A stretch of 64,000 bases of DNA from Talpa occidentalis (GCF_014898055.3 NW_023601212.1:40660329-40724328), one strand, 5' to 3'. Shown: positions 1-16,460, numbered from the stretch's first letter. Notes: generated by a model from the sequence alone, not told the origin. A program made the numbers and translations.

Positions 1-600
1 GCCGGTTTGTTTTAATGCGGGCTTTTTTTTTTTGCCCGCCTTTCCCTCGGCTCCGGTCTGATTCGCAAATCTCCAAACTGGCACAAGCCAGGAAACTTGC
101 GGCTGCCGTTCTTCTCCCAGAGTTGGAGCTTTGCTTTCCTTTTTACCCCCTCTTTCAGAGACAACCCTCTTCTCTTCCCTCCCCCGCCTTTAGGCCCTGA
201 CCCACTGCCTCGTTTGCGCTAGAGCGGTTTAAAAAAGAAAGAAAGGAAGAAAGCAGCCCGGCTCTGGTACCCCCATGCCAGCCCAGGGCGCGTTTCCCAG
301 GCTGCGGGCTGGTGGGAGAGTCAAACCAGGTGGGGAGTGTGGGGTCTCAGAGGCGGAGTCTGAAAGCCAAATCCCCCTCCCCAAATTCACTAATCTAGTA
401 TTTCTAAAGCTCGCAGGCTCAGAGAGTACAAATCCCTTGACATATTTTAAATTAAGCTGACTCTTTCTTTCTCCCAAGCCCGGAATGCAACAGGAAAAGA
501 AAATGCTGTCCTAGGGAGCCCGCCCCGCCCCGCAGCAGCCCTTGACCTTGGTGAGGGAGAGAGCTGTCCACTTGCACCGGGCCTGGCATTCAGTCCAGTC
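1..600. other. CpG-rich shoulder at left edge, no gene seen
   Basis: The first 600 bases have more CpG than the next several kb (clusters near 30-60, 100-115, 205-225, 285-310 and 515-535) with polypyrimidine runs. This looks like the edge of a CpG island that may continue upstream, perhaps toward an NFIX first exon. No convincing exon or splice donor was found. Confidence 0.35.
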
Positions 601-3600
601 CAGTGCCACCACACCCGGAACCTAGATTTGGGGTGGGAGAGCAGGGACCAGGGCCAGTGGTGGGCATGGCTTACGAAGATGTGGGAATAGAAAGGACTCT
701 TCATCAAGGGACATAGGTTTGCTTGGGTGATCGGCAGCTTCTTCGGGTCTGCCTTGCTCCTTTCCCCAGGTGCGGGGTGGATGGTTTAGAAGGGAAGGGG
801 AGGATGTAGTTCCCTTGAGAAAGAAGAAGGAAAAGCTGCAAGAAATGGGGGTCAGAACTTGTACCCACAGGCACCAGTTGCCATGCCTGTGCCTTCATGT
901 TGCAAAGGGAATTACTTATTGATTTGCTTCAGGTGTTTTTAATTAAATGTATTTTTAAAAATTTTCCTTGTTATCTAGTGCTTAGACTTTTTCAGCGATC
1001 CCTTGCATTCGTCTTTTTACATAAGCAGAAACTTTCCCCCCTCTTGGAGAGATATTTGTGGGAGGTATTTTGCCTTCAGTGCTTTCTCTTTCCTGCTTTT
1101 TTTTTTTTAAATTGAATTTTAAAATTATAAAGTAAATTTAGTGCGAGTGAAAGTGAGGGGGGAGCCGGCTGGGGCTGGAGCCAGGGAAGGGGTAGACAGA
1201 TGCAGCAGGGTTGTGCCACCCTTCCCGGCAACCCCACCCCAGGACTCCCTGGCTCTCTCTTCGAGCCCTCCTCGGCAGTGTCCCCTCTTCCTCTCTCTTC
1301 TTCCCCCACTTTCAAAAAGGGAGGAGGGCAGGGGCAGCCAGCCCTGGTGGGTACTCAATCACTCTTCTAGAAACCCTGGCTCTTCAGAGCCCATGTCCCA
1401 CCATCCCCTAGTGCATGAGGCCACCCGCTCCTGCCCCTGGAAAAGAGGACTTCTTAATCTTTTTGATTCGTATGTCTGTTTTACTTTTGACTTGGTGGAC
1501 CCCATTTCACCCCACACTCACTCTGCTGGTCCTCTAAACCCGTGGTGCATTTGATGGCTCTGTTGATGGGACCAGAGTTGGACAGACACTGAGAGACACA
1601 GTGAGGGGCTTTTCTTTGTCAGTTGTTGTTGTGGTGTGAGTAGCGCACCCCGCTCTATAACAGTGGTGCTGGCATCTGAGGCTGCTGGTGTGGGCAGGAC
1701 CCATTTCTAAGGCATGTACATTATGAACGCTCTATAGTTTAAAAACTCAAGGCCCGTTCAACAGTGCTGAAATGTTGTTCCTTAACCTGGGTGGGGTTAC
1801 ATAGGTGTGTTTACTTTGTGAAAACATATCTATTGGCAAATTACAACTGGGCTCTCTTCTTTATCCATGCCACATACTTCAGTTGAAAAGTATATTAATG
1901 AGAAAAAAAAAAAGACCTAACCTCAAAAATAAAGCCCATGCATTACAAAAGAACAATAATAAAAATTTAAATAAGAGTGTCTTCCAGTCTCCTTTGCTCA
2001 GTCCTCCGAGCCAGGAATGGTGAGAGAGCTTGTAAAAATTAGTGGGTTGATTAAAAAAAAAACGCTGGAAGGGGTGTGGCCCCCAGGCTTCCTGACCCAT
2101 CCACGTGTGCGAGGTTCCTGGAAACTGCCTGTAGACTTAGGTCTGGATGTAGGATTTTACCATGTCAGAAGCAAAGGATAAGGAGTGGTAAGGAGGAGTT
2201 TCTTGCCAGTTGCCTTTTGCTGTCAACATCTGGAAAGCAAAATTGCAGCTGTTCTCCCTGCCCCCCCCAGTTACCACCTCTTCTTTTATTCTGCACACTT
2301 AAATTTTTGTACGCTTGCCATCCGTACTTCAGTTTTCTGTACTGTTAAAACATTTTCACGGCTTTGCTCAAATTGAGTTGTTGAGTTTGGGCTTTAAAAA
2401 AAATATATGTATTTCATAATCTTATGGTATAATTTTTTGGAGCGATTTATTTGAACAGGCCCACAATCAATTGATAATCCTCTCCCTTTTCTTCTTCCCC
2501 AGTTAGTCTTCCCAACACTGGGCCAGAAGCTGGGGGAGAACGCTTGGCCACGCTTGCCTCCCTGGCTCCTCCGGGCAGGTATTGACAGCTTCACCCTCCA
2601 CGGCCCTTCTGCGGTGTTTTTGTTTTCCCTTCGCCCCCCAAAAATATTTGAACCAAAAAGCCTCTTTTTTTTTCCTCCACCCACAGCAAACTGAAAGGGC
2701 TAGTGAACCGTGATTCAACAGAGCGAGGGCGCCTCTTTTCTTTCTTAGCATTAATTAACTCAAGTTCGTTAGGACGTTGGGTCTGTCGCCCACAGTTTTC
2801 TCTTGTGTGTGCTGAATCGGGTCATAGAGGGAGACTTCCCGTGCAAACAGTTTGTGTTGGAGCTGGAGGACTCAGAGGGGGAGAGAGGGTGAGAAAGAAA
2901 GGGAACAGAGAGGAAAGGATCCTGGCCGAGTCGTGGGCACAGTCCTGAGCTCCGGGCACCCTGTGCCAGCCTCCACAGCAGCTAGATACCAGGGGAATGA
3001 CGATCCTCGGGTTTCCTTGGCAGTGATCCTGATAATAAAATAGTTTGGGGGGGGGCAGTAATACATTTTGAGGGATTGTAAAATGTCTTTCTTCCAACTC
3101 CCCAAACTATACATTTTTGGGAAGCCACTTGCCCTGGTAAGGGCTGTTCTGGTGCCCCCCAAGCCCTGAAGCAGTGAAAATCCCAGGGCGTTCCCATCTC
3201 AGCCACCCTGCTTTCTACTGGGGCTCTGGGCAGTGCCTGTTGCCACAGCAACTGCAAGAAAGGGACTCCCTTTGGGCCAAAGGCTCTGGGAGTGCAGACT
3301 GGGCTGAGGGGGCCGAGGTATCCGCTCAGAGAAACTCTCCCCTCACCCTGGCTCTTCTCTGTTGCAAGGGGCATAGACCCAGGACCAGAGGGTGTCACAA
3401 AGGATTCTGTTGGGGTTCTCACCAATGGCCTTGGAAGGTCACGAAAGGATTCTCTGAGGGTACAGGACTTGGTGGGGAGAGGGAGAGGAACACCTTTCCT
3501 GGAAGATCCCCATGCCTTTTCTGGGACGGGGTTGTCAGTTGAGCCTTTGGTGAGTTTTCAACATTTTGCTGTTTGCGCTGGCCTTCTCCGGTGTCTCCCC

Positions 3601-5568
3601 CACCCCCCCATATTTTCATGGTGTGCTAGGCACCGACCTCATCTTCACCTACTGCTCTCCCCTGTCCCTGCTTTTGTCAGTTGTTCTGTTCTCTAGAGAA
3701 AGTTGTGAAACTGGCCTGTGGGGTTCTTCCTTCTTCCCGGACCCTTGGCCACCATGGAATGACACTTTCCAGGCAGACCAGTTGGGTAAGGCTCAGGCTC
3801 CGAACTGCCCTTGCCCCTTGCAGCCCTTGGCTGTCCTCTGTCCTGTGGGGCCCCCGTAGTTGGCTCAGGCCTTCCCGACTTTTACTTCTATTTAGTGACA
3901 CAAGGAAGTTTCAAGTTAAATAATGAATTAAAGACTAGGGTTTTTGTTTCCCATTCCCCGTAGAGGATGAAAGTAAACAATTTCCAGTTGCTAGAGAGAA
4001 TAGATTGTCTCCCCCAATACCCTCATTCCTACCCTATTTTACTCAGTGCCAAGAGGGTGAGGGGAGATAGGCCTGGAGCAGGGTAGAGTTCGGAGCCAGA
4101 ACGAGGCTGCCTGTTGGCCCGATCCCAGGCCACCGCTCTGGTTTACAGTCAGGAGAAAAAGAAGGGAGGGGGCTGTTTAATAGAATGTGGCCTGGTTCTG
4201 AGGCAGACCCATCCTAGACCCAGCAAAGGGGTGTGGGGCAAATCCATTCAGCCAGCATGAGGATGCTAGAAATAACGTGTGGGGCGCTTTTCCCCAGCAG
4301 AGGAAAACAGGCCCAAGTCAGCCAAAAACCCGCTTTGTCCAAATTGTCTGAGCCTCCTCACAATGTTCGTTTTTTTCGGGTTTCCATGACTGGCATTTCC
4401 AGACTCTTGGACGATTTTACTCTGGCTGCAGAGCCCTTCCTGTCTGCCCTCCACCTCCTTCGACACTGGGGAGGCCCCACCCACCACCTCTAGGATTAGC
4501 AGCCAGAACCCTTCCTTTTGCTGCCCTGTCCTCACACCCCGTCTGCGGGTTTTCCTCCTCTCGCTGCCTGGGGTCCGACCACGGTCTTCTTGTGTTTCTC
4601 CTTCTGTGGGACAAGATAGGAGATCTTGGGATATGAATACAAGCTGGCCTCTTTTTAAAATCCCAAAATTGGGCAGACAAATTTTAGCGTTATTTGTGCC
4701 CTTTTAAGTTTCTTGTGTCCTTTTTCACCCAAGCTGAAGATGCGAAGTAGTGAAATGGATACTGAAATATCTGGCAATTCTTATGTAAGTTTTGTCAGTT
4801 ATTTGCACTGTGTAGTTACGCAAATTAGCTAATTTTATAGATTATATAAAATTATTGTGTGTCCAGGCTATGGAAGATTTAATCTGGGCCTTAAAGCAAG
4901 CAGGATGTGAACAAATGGATTTTTTTTTTCTTTAAGATACAAACACCTCCAAACAGTGGTCCTGTTTTTTTCTAAAGACCTACCTTCTTGTGCTTCAAGA
5001 TGATTTACTATTGGCAGGTAGGGACTGGTTGCAAGACCTGTCTCAGGTTGGGAAAAATTATTTCGTTTCCTTGAAGATTTGAATTCTGCATTTGTGAGTG
5101 GGTTTCTGTACACATTTTCCTATTTTCCTTTAAATAATCCACAAGGCCTCATTTGTTTTATGGGGTTTAGGGAAACCACACGTTTCACTTTTTTTTTTTT
5201 TTAAATAGAAGCATACATTTTCCTTAGCTAGTTTTCTCCCCCCCACCACCCCTTACTCCTGTCCCAACCTCTTTTCTTTTTCCTTGCTCACGGTTCCGTT
5301 TCGCTTTATCCTCTTTCCCTTCATCTTTGTCCTCCAATCTCTCTGCAGTTTTGGACCCAGTTTTGCACTCTTTCTCCAAAGATTTGGCTTCCTTCTCTGC
5401 CTTTCTCCCTCTATCTTCCTCAGGATTTTTTTTTTTTTTGGGCGCAGTGGCGGGGCGGTGGGGGGCACTTTTCTCCTAATGGTAGGTGAAACCAGCCTGG
5501 GTATTTTGGAAATGTTTTGGTGAAAACTGTTGCTGGTTTTTTTTTTTTAAGTCAAATTCCATATACTC
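601..5568. other. Noncoding upstream/intron 1 sequence
   Basis: No coding exon was recognised. The stretch is mostly unique sequence with short T or A runs (1098-1109, 5190-5202, 5427-5439) and no clear transposon. The A/T-rich part at 4680-4870, containing GTTACGCAAATTAGC at about 4815-4829 (C/EBP- and octamer-like), looks like a conserved noncoding element, but this is by eye only. Short open frames here show no family resemblance. Confidence 0.5.

Positions 5569-5611
<43 letters not shown>
5569..5611. repeat. (AAT)n microsatellite
   Basis: An uninterrupted trinucleotide run of about 14 AAT/TAA units. Confidence 0.95.
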
Positions 5612-5703
5612 GGTCTTTGTCTCACAAAGGCAGAAAAATTCCACAAAGCAGGAGCCCATGTGAATTTCTCAAGTCTTATTTCTGGCTTTTGGATTTTTCT
5701 TTT

Positions 5704-5962
5704 TTTTAAGATTTATTTATTTATGCATACAAGGTACAGGCCAGAGATGCGGGTGGTGAGAGGATTCACCAGAGACAGAGCAGGGAACAGAACAGACAGA
5801 CTGACTGAAATACACTGCTGAGGGGAGCAGCAGGAGAGCCAGGAGAGGTCTCCTGCGCCATGTGGGTTGCTCCCTGGCCGGTGGTATCAAACTGGTACTG
5901 CAGAGGCTTCGAATTGCTTCATAGTGCGGTGCTTAACTCCTTTCGCCACCAGGGAGACCCCC
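5704..5962 (-). mobile_element. tRNA-derived lineage-specific SINE, antisense to NFIX
   Basis: This is a full-length copy in reverse orientation. It begins with a T run and AAGATTTATTTATTTATGC on the + strand and ends at GCCACCAGGGAGACCCC, the complement of the tRNA-like head. Target-site duplication TGGATTTTTCTTTT lies at 5690-5703 and 5963-5976. In intact family members the head carries an A box (TGGCGCAGCGG) and B box (GGTTCGATCCC) of a RNA polymerase III promoter. Confidence 0.93.
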
Positions 5963-5976
5963 TGGATTTTTCTTTT

Positions 5977-8099
5977 AAATGGGAAAAATACCCTTCCCCC
6001 CAGTTTTCCCTTGATTGCCCCCCACTTGTTTTTAATTTTCATTTTTTGCCCACTACTTTCCCTTCAGGTCTGGTTCACTCTTCAGTCCTCTTTCTCCCCT
6101 CTCCTCTCTTCTGAAGTCAACCTATCCCTATTACTTGCTTGTTCTATCCCCTGACCCCTTGCACTTGTGGGAGACCCAGCCCCAGCGAAGCAGGGAGTGC
6201 TCTGAGAGTTTTGTCTTGGTTCTGATCAGGGTTCACCAGGGCAGGAGGGGAGAAGGGAAGGAGCCTGGGTCTGGGACAGGTAATCTTCCAGAGGGAGCTT
6301 CCAACTCTCTTAACAAAGGAGGGACAGTCTCCTTTTGTCTGGGGCTGGGGAGGTGTGTCGATGGCCCAGAACTGCCACCCCCACCGCCACCAGTGGCTGG
6401 CAGAAGGGGGCAGCAGGGGCGGGGCTCATGAAGGGTTTCTAATAGAACCTGAGTGATTCTTCTCTGTGTGCCCCACAGGAGAGAAAAGGAGGCCTCCTCC
6501 TCTGCCATCCCCAGCATTCAGAATACCACTCTTCCTGGAAGGCCGCTTTCCAGGAGCCAGCAGTCCCTGTGGGAACTGGGTGAGGGGAGAGCACTGTCTG
6601 AGAATCCTCTCTGCCCACCTTCAAGATTAAGGCCACTGGCTGGAGAAGGACAATTGACCATTGTTCTCTTTTCCTGTTGCTCCCCTGGGAAGGGTCTGTT
6701 GCTTCTCTGATTGAGAACTTTGAGGGGCATGGTAGGCTTTGCTCTTGCTCCATTTCTGGAGGCTCTGTGGAGACGCTCCACTGTCCCTCAAGGGACTAAT
6801 CTCTCCAACATGCCATTGACCTTTGACCCCTCCCTCCTTTCAGGAGTGATCTCCACCCATTTCCCTAACTTCCCTTCCCTCCTTTATCTTCCCTACACTT
6901 GTCACTTGCTCAGGTTCAGAATCAACCCATGTTCAGCACCTCTCTTCCACCGGGCACTGTGGTCTGTGAGATGGAACATGCCAGAATTCTCCAGGAGGCT
7001 CACAATGGCCATTTTCTGTTCCTTGTCTAATATTTATTATAAATCAAAATGTCAGAAAAACACCCCTGTGGCAAACGTAAACCCCCTTGTAGTTCCTCCC
7101 ATCGTATCTTGGCTATAGAAAGTGAGATGGCGTCTCACAAGGTGGAGAGGCTAGGTTTGCTATCTTATGCTGCTCAGCTCATATCTCTGGCTAATTGGAC
7201 CAAAGCTGGTTATTAACATAACGTTAATTATTGAACACCACCCTCAGAGGCCTGGCCAGTCCGCTCTGACACCTGCCTCCTGCTCTCTCACCTCCGTTTC
7301 TTTCAGGGTCAGCTGTGAGCTCACTTCAGACCGTTCAGGGCTCAGACCCGGGTCCCAGATGCTGGGCGGCACCTTTCCCATTGTCAGGGTTTAGCGCCAG
7401 CTTAGGGCTGCAGGTTTTGTTCTGGCACACCCCAGGCGCTCTTCCGGGAACCTTTCTGCCAAGCATAAAGGCCACAGACACAGGGTTTCAGATGAGGAAG
7501 AAAGGGGCATGAGTGAGCAGTGACCTTTTTTCTTTGCCAGCTGAGGGCTGCACCTCTCCTGGGGAGAGGGCAGCTGTAGAGACTGAGGTCTGGGAATCAG
7601 ACTTTATTTCTGTTTTATATTCCTTTAATAGTTGTCTCCTCCTTAACTGCTTCTGAAGGCCCAAGCCTGACTGCTCAATAGCTCTACCTGAGGGAACCCT
7701 GCGGAGAAGGAGTTGGTCTCTAACCTTCCTACCAGCCTGGGAAGAAGTCCTGGGAGCAGGGGTTCTGCTCTCTTCTCTGTGGCTTGCCTTCCCAAGGTTG
7801 TCTTGCATTTCCTGATAGAGCCTACTCCTATCTGTTTTGTCCTCTCATTTCCTAGCTCTCTTCCTCTCGTTTCGGTTTTTTATTTAATACTCTTGCCCCT
7901 TGAGCCGTATGGTTCAAGCCCTTTAGTCTGAATCAAATGGCGGGGGAGGGGGGTGTTCACAAATGAGTTTTCCTGTTTCTCCAACCAAGAAACACTAAAC
8001 AAGGATCAAGTGGAGGGGGCAAAGGTGGGGGGCAAAGAATGAAACCTAGGAGCTGTTGGGATGGCTTTGGTAAGGCTCAGCGGCCATCAGAAGTAGTGT
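5977..8099. other. Noncoding upstream/intron 1 sequence
   Basis: No exon or clear transposon was found. The area around 7170-7240 is A/T rich with homeodomain-type cores (ATTAAC, GTTAATTATTGAAC at 7223-7236, HNF1-like but with a spacing error). A possible CTCF-like word (GCAGAAGGGGGCAG) lies near 6400-6413. Both are weak calls from motif alone. Confidence 0.45.
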
Positions 8100-8260
8100 C
8101 CATCTTCCTGCCTTTGTCACTGCTCCCAGGCTAGTGTTTATGACTATGTGTAGTGCTTGTCAGCCGAGTGCTGTGACAGGAGGCTATTTTAATAAACTGT
8201 TGCAGTTTCTCAAGCCGAGCTGCATTGCGTTGGCATCCCTCGTCACTGCTAATGGAACGT
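8100..8260. promoter_or_regulatory. Conserved-looking noncoding element candidate
   Basis: This is a low-repeat, mixed-composition stretch with dense homeodomain/SOX-like cores (TTTAATAAAC, ACTGCTAATGG) in the kilobase before the promoter-like area. Assignment is by appearance only and no alignment was possible. Confidence 0.3.
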
Positions 8261-8639
8261 GCGTGGCTGGGTGTGAGCTGAGGGAGGTTGCCGGCTTGGG
8301 GGGTGCTGGGGAGAAGGGGGAACCCCCCCATCTGGGAGTGCCCCTGCATGCATCCGCCAGACCAGGGGATGAAGGGGTGGCCGCACCCTGGGTGCTGGGT
8401 CCCTGCCCTGGAAGTGCTGCCGGCATCCACATTTTCCGAGCTCTCTTTCTTCTCTTTCTATTCATAGCATTGCAGGCTCTTGTGTACCCGGAGAAGAAAA
8501 CTTCCACTCGCCCTGTGCGCTCCATAAATAAAAAAAAGAAATAGAACCAGAAAAAGAGAGAGTGTTCAGGCCCAAGAGAAAGAGACTGAAACCAAACACA
8601 CAGAGAAGGCGCAGCTGCTTTCCCCAAGGCCTTCTGGGG

Positions 8640-9000
8640 CTCCCGCCCCGCCAGCCCGCCCAGAGTCAGGCCTTTATTTATTTATTTTTCTGGCTTTAAA
8701 AAAAAAAAAAAAAAAGAAAAATTCCTCATCTTTCTCCATCTACTCTCCCCTACCCGCAAGCCCCCCCCCACACTTCCAAATTTGCTGGGTGGCCGCTGCC
8801 AAATGGACCCGAGTGGAAGCTTGGAATGAAAAATTCATAACTGCTGGACTTTGCTTGTTCATTAGACATGAACTTGTCGATTGGGCAAATTGTTTTTGGT
8901 CTCCAACTGCCGGGGGCTCTCCCCACCCACCCGGCCCGCCCGGTTCCCTCCTCCCCTTGGACGCAGCCATTGGCTGCTGGAGGAGGTCTCCTTGCCAAAT
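8640..9000. promoter_or_regulatory. Promoter-like block upstream of the CT repeats
   Basis: Two inverted CCAAT-type boxes (ATTGGG near 8880 and CCATTGG inside the near-palindrome CAGCCATTGGCTG near 8966-8978) and NFI half sites (TGCCAAA near 8798 and 8992) lie next to GC-rich sequence. NFIX is known to use several first exons, so an alternative promoter here is plausible. No splice donor could be assigned. Confidence 0.35.
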
Positions 9001-9008
9001 AGGTGGAT

Positions 9009-9011
<3 letters not shown>

Positions 9012-9067
<56 letters not shown>
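9012..9067. repeat. (CT)n microsatellite, first tract
   Basis: About 28 uninterrupted CT units, followed after a 130-bp non-repetitive spacer by a second CT tract. Confidence 0.97.
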
Positions 9068-9071
<4 letters not shown>

Positions 9072-9197
9072 CTCTTCTCCCCCCCACCTTTTTTTTTTTT
9101 TTTTTAACTGGCTTTGGCACACGCAAATGGATGGGGATTGAGCATGAAAGGGGAGAGAGGGAGTTTGAGAGAAAAGAAGCAAAAAAAATCCAACCAG

Positions 9198-9200
<3 letters not shown>

Positions 9201-9285
<85 letters not shown>

Positions 9286-9292
9286 GCGCGCG
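9201..9292. repeat. Compound (CT)n-(CA)n-(CG)n microsatellite
   Basis: Consecutive tracts of about 25 CT, 16 CA and 5 CG units. Such purine-pyrimidine and alternating runs are prone to triplex and Z-form structure. Confidence 0.97.
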
Positions 9293-9600
9293 TCCCATCC
9301 CATCCACGGCCTCCTCAGCTCTCTCCCTCATCCACGTCCTCCTCAGCTCTCCCTTTCCCTCCTTCCCTGCTCCCTCCCTCGCTCCCTCCCGAGCGCGTCT
9401 GCCCGCGACGGTCTGCAGCCGGCCCGAACTCGTCCTCTTCCCCGGAATCTGCGAGCTCCCCCTTTGCCTGCGAACGGGCTCAGCGGCTGAGGGAGGCAGC
9501 TCGAAGTTTACACCCCTGTGTCGCTGCCAAAGCCGAAAGCCTTTTTCTTCAGCTGCCGATTTTGCCCCTCTTGGTTTTGTTTTTGTTTTTGTTTTGAGGA
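9293..9600. promoter_or_regulatory. CpG-rich, C-rich block; possible first-exon area
   Basis: CpG-dense text near 9385-9480 (GAGCGCGTCTGCCCGCGACG and nearby) follows the compound repeat and stands out from the flanks. It could be 5' UTR of an alternative NFIX transcript. No start codon with a matching donor was found, so it is left as a candidate. Confidence 0.3.
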
Positions 9601-10685
9601 GGGATGGGGGGTGGTAGGAGAGGGTAGGGGGTGTTGAGTTGGGGGGGTTGGGAGGTAGGTTTTGAATTTTAAATTTTGCATATTTTTCTATTTAAACTGG
9701 AAGAGGATGCACAGGAGGCGAAATTAAAAAAAAAAATTGTTGGCTTTTGTTTACCTGGCGTGTGTGGCAACCAGCTTGCTCCCTCTCTCTGCCTGCTATC
9801 CCTGACCTTTCTTTCTTTTTGCTCCTTTTCAAAAAAAATATTAATTTCCCCCTTCTGTGCAATGGAGCGTGGGGGGGGGGAGGGGGAAGGGTATGAGAAT
9901 CCACCCAAGCCCGGCCCCTATTCCCCAGAACACCAATAATAACCCCCTCTAAAACATTTACCTTCCTCCCCTGCTCCTCCCCCACCCTCCCCCACCCGCC
10001 CCCAACTCACAACTCTGTTGAGTCCAGAAGCTCAGAATCGGGGCGTTGGGCTTTGCCGGGTGCTTCAGATCAATGGTAATTATTTATTTTTTTCCAGTTT
10101 TATTTTTGTAAACAGAAATCAATTATTATTTAAACTTCAAACAAGCAAACAAGCAAAAAAAAAAAATCCCAAAACCAAAAATTGAGATCCTGGCCCTCTG
10201 TCACCTGACCGAGTGGGAAAGAAGGTGAAGGGGTCAGTGGGGATGGGGCCGCAGGACGCCCCCATGTAGCTTTTAACCAGGATGTGGCCGCGACTACCAC
10301 CTTGTTTGTGCTAACAAGAAGTGTTTTGTTCCTTATTACTGTGATTAACATTAGTATCGGTGTCTGTAACAAAGCTGAAATCACATATTTAGGATTTAGA
10401 TCTGATTAAAGAAATGTTGGGGTGGATGTTCCAATTGGAGCAGGCGGAATGAGAAGGAAAACAGCCTGGGGAAGGGGAAGCCAAATCCGTTTCCTCGCTC
10501 GGTCCCTGACTGGCTCGCTAGTCTAGGTCATGTTCTCTCTTCTTGGGGATGGCCCAGACCTGGTCGGTGTCGGACCCGCGTCAGCGCAGACCGGACCCCT
10601 CACCAGGGCGAGCTGACACGAGTTCTCTGCTGCGATAGAACATGGAGATGTCATGGGCGAGACAGAGCCTGGCGGGGATACCAGC
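9601..10685. other. Noncoding; A/T-rich conserved-looking stretch at 10070-10420
   Basis: G-rich runs (9600-9660, 9870-9890) are followed by A/T-rich text with forkhead- and homeodomain-like words (GTAAACA near 10108, TTTAAC, GATTAACATTAG) that look conserved by eye. From about 10480 CpG rises again toward exon 2. No exon was assigned. Confidence 0.4.
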
Positions 10686-10770
10686 CGCGTGTGTGTGTGT
10701 GTGGACTGCAACGTTGTCTGTGCGCGCGTGTATGTGAGTGAGAGAGAGAGAGAGGGAGAGAGAGAGAGAA
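10686..10770. repeat. Short GT-rich then GA-rich low-complexity tracts
   Basis: A short GT run at 10687-10701 is followed by interrupted GA units at 10737-10769. Confidence 0.8.
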
Positions 10771-10819
10771 TAGGTGTGTGCTCAGGCTTGGGGTGTCTCT
10801 GTCTGGCTGCTGAGGCTGA

Positions 10820-14865
<4,046 letters not shown>

Positions 14866-15510
14866 ATTGTGGAAAAATTTACACATAGACGGTACCCCCA
14901 TTAATGGCCACAGATACCCACTAATGGCCAGTCTTGATTCATCTGTACCACCCTACTGCCCACCTATCCTGGATTGTTTAGAAGAAAGCCAGGCATCGTA
15001 GACTTTCATCTGTAAATATTTCGGTACCCGTCACTTAAAGAAGTCTGATAAAACATATTCACAACACCACTATCACACCTAAAAAATAATTAACAATTTC
15101 TGCAGTACCATCAGGTAGCAAGTCAGTGTTTGTATTTCCCTTATTATCTCTTGATGTTATTTGTCTGAATCAGGATATAAATCAGGTCTAGGCATGGCTG
15201 TGGGTTGATCCGCTTCTTGAGACTCCTAATCTCTAGGTAGTTCTCTCTCCCTTCTTCCTTCCTTCGTCTTGGTTTCTCTTCTGGCTGTTCGGCGTTGTTA
15301 CTGACGTAACCAGATTGTTTGTCCTGTGGTCTCCCTGTCTGGGCTCTGCAGGCTGTGTTCCTTGGGTGGTTCCATGGACTGCTTCATACCTGAGGATTTG
15401 TCTAAGTGAACTTTCCAAGTGTGAGGTTGCCCTGCTGCATATAAGAACACTCTGTTTTTTTGCTCTCTGCCTCAGGGCTCAGGAATTTGCAGGGAAAGTT
15501 GGTTATAGGG
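14866..15510. mobile_element. Old L1 3'-end fragment
   Basis: Text such as TCTGATAAAACATATTCACA, ACCACTATCACACCTAAAAA and AATCAGGATATAAATCAGGT matches what I know of mammalian-wide L1M-type 3' ends. It is diverged, and the right boundary is uncertain. Confidence 0.7.
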
Positions 15511-15656
15511 CCCATGGGAGGGCTCCTCATCGCCACCCTGATGAGGGGTCAGGGGTAGAGGAGGTGTTGGCTAACCCCAACCATGACCCCTGTACCACCT
15601 CACCCACTGCTTCTCTTTTCAAGGGTTAGAAATGCCACTGGTCTGGGGCTTTGAGG

Positions 15657-15674
15657 TAGCGCCATCTGGTGCCA
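15657..15674 (-). promoter_or_regulatory. CTCF-type site candidate
   Basis: On the minus strand the text reads GCACCAGATGGCGCTA, close to the CTCF consensus CCASYAGRKGGCRSTR. It lies just right of the L1 fragment. The call rests on motif only. Confidence 0.5.
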
Positions 15675-16299
15675 GGGCTGGTGAGGATGTCAGGGCCCAG
15701 GAACCAGTTTCCTAAAATTAGTGATATACAGATTATCTTTTAACCCAACATAGAATCCTCTTTGAAACACTCTGGGAGAGATGTCACCACTGTTCAAAGT
15801 TCAGCTTTGATTGTTTAAAATTCTTCTGTTCCTCTAGCTCAGAGGATAAACTCAGCTAATAGGTAAAGATATGGATACGCAGCCAGCAAGCGGTGGACAG
15901 CAGCTACTGTGGTCACTGTGGTTATGATTCAGTGAATCTAAGGCCATCTCCTCCTCACTTTCATCTCCCTACTACCTTGTATCTTATTTTTGTCTTAAGA
16001 GGTGACACAGGTGAGAGCTAATTTTTCTGTAACAAGCCACCATTTTAAATGCTAGAGTAGTTGTCGTAGCTCCCTTCTACCCTGCTCCGCAGACGCTATC
16101 CCCTGTCCAGGCCATGCGTTGTTGCCAGCCCCTCACACCTCAGGCATTTGACAAAATTCCTTGTGCTGTTGCCATTTTGGTCACCACCCCCAAAAGGCCC
16201 TCTTAAACCAGAGTATTGGGTGATGAACATGGAAGCCCCAGGTGAGGTCAGTCCTAGCTGACCTTGGTAGGTAGCTATGCGTTTGATTTGCAGAACTTT

Positions 16300-16460
16300 C
16301 CAGCTATGTAATTTTTGGGGCCCAGTACAAAATGAAATCGTGGGACTCCTAGTTCAGAATGATTAGGAATTGCACTGCGGCAGCAGTTACACCATTAAAC
16401 TAAGTGCGGGATTGTGTGACTGCCCAAGTCACATATTCGTGAAGTCAGCCCAGGCCACTT
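16300..16460. repeat. Unclassified interspersed repeat, copy 1
   Basis: The text around GGGGCCCAGTACAAAATGAAATCGTGGG through ACACCATTAAACTAAGTGCGGG resembles an old mammalian repeat I cannot name with certainty. A related copy, with GTGCCCAGTGCAAAATGAAAA, lies near 40548. Confidence 0.45.

Noticed and set aside
7209..7236. HNF1 binding site
   Set aside because: The half-sites are one base too far apart compared with the HNF1 consensus; kept only as a note.
8789..9490. 233-codon open frame rich in Ser-Leu repeats
   Set aside because: It is the translation of CT and CA microsatellites; no domain and no conserved start.
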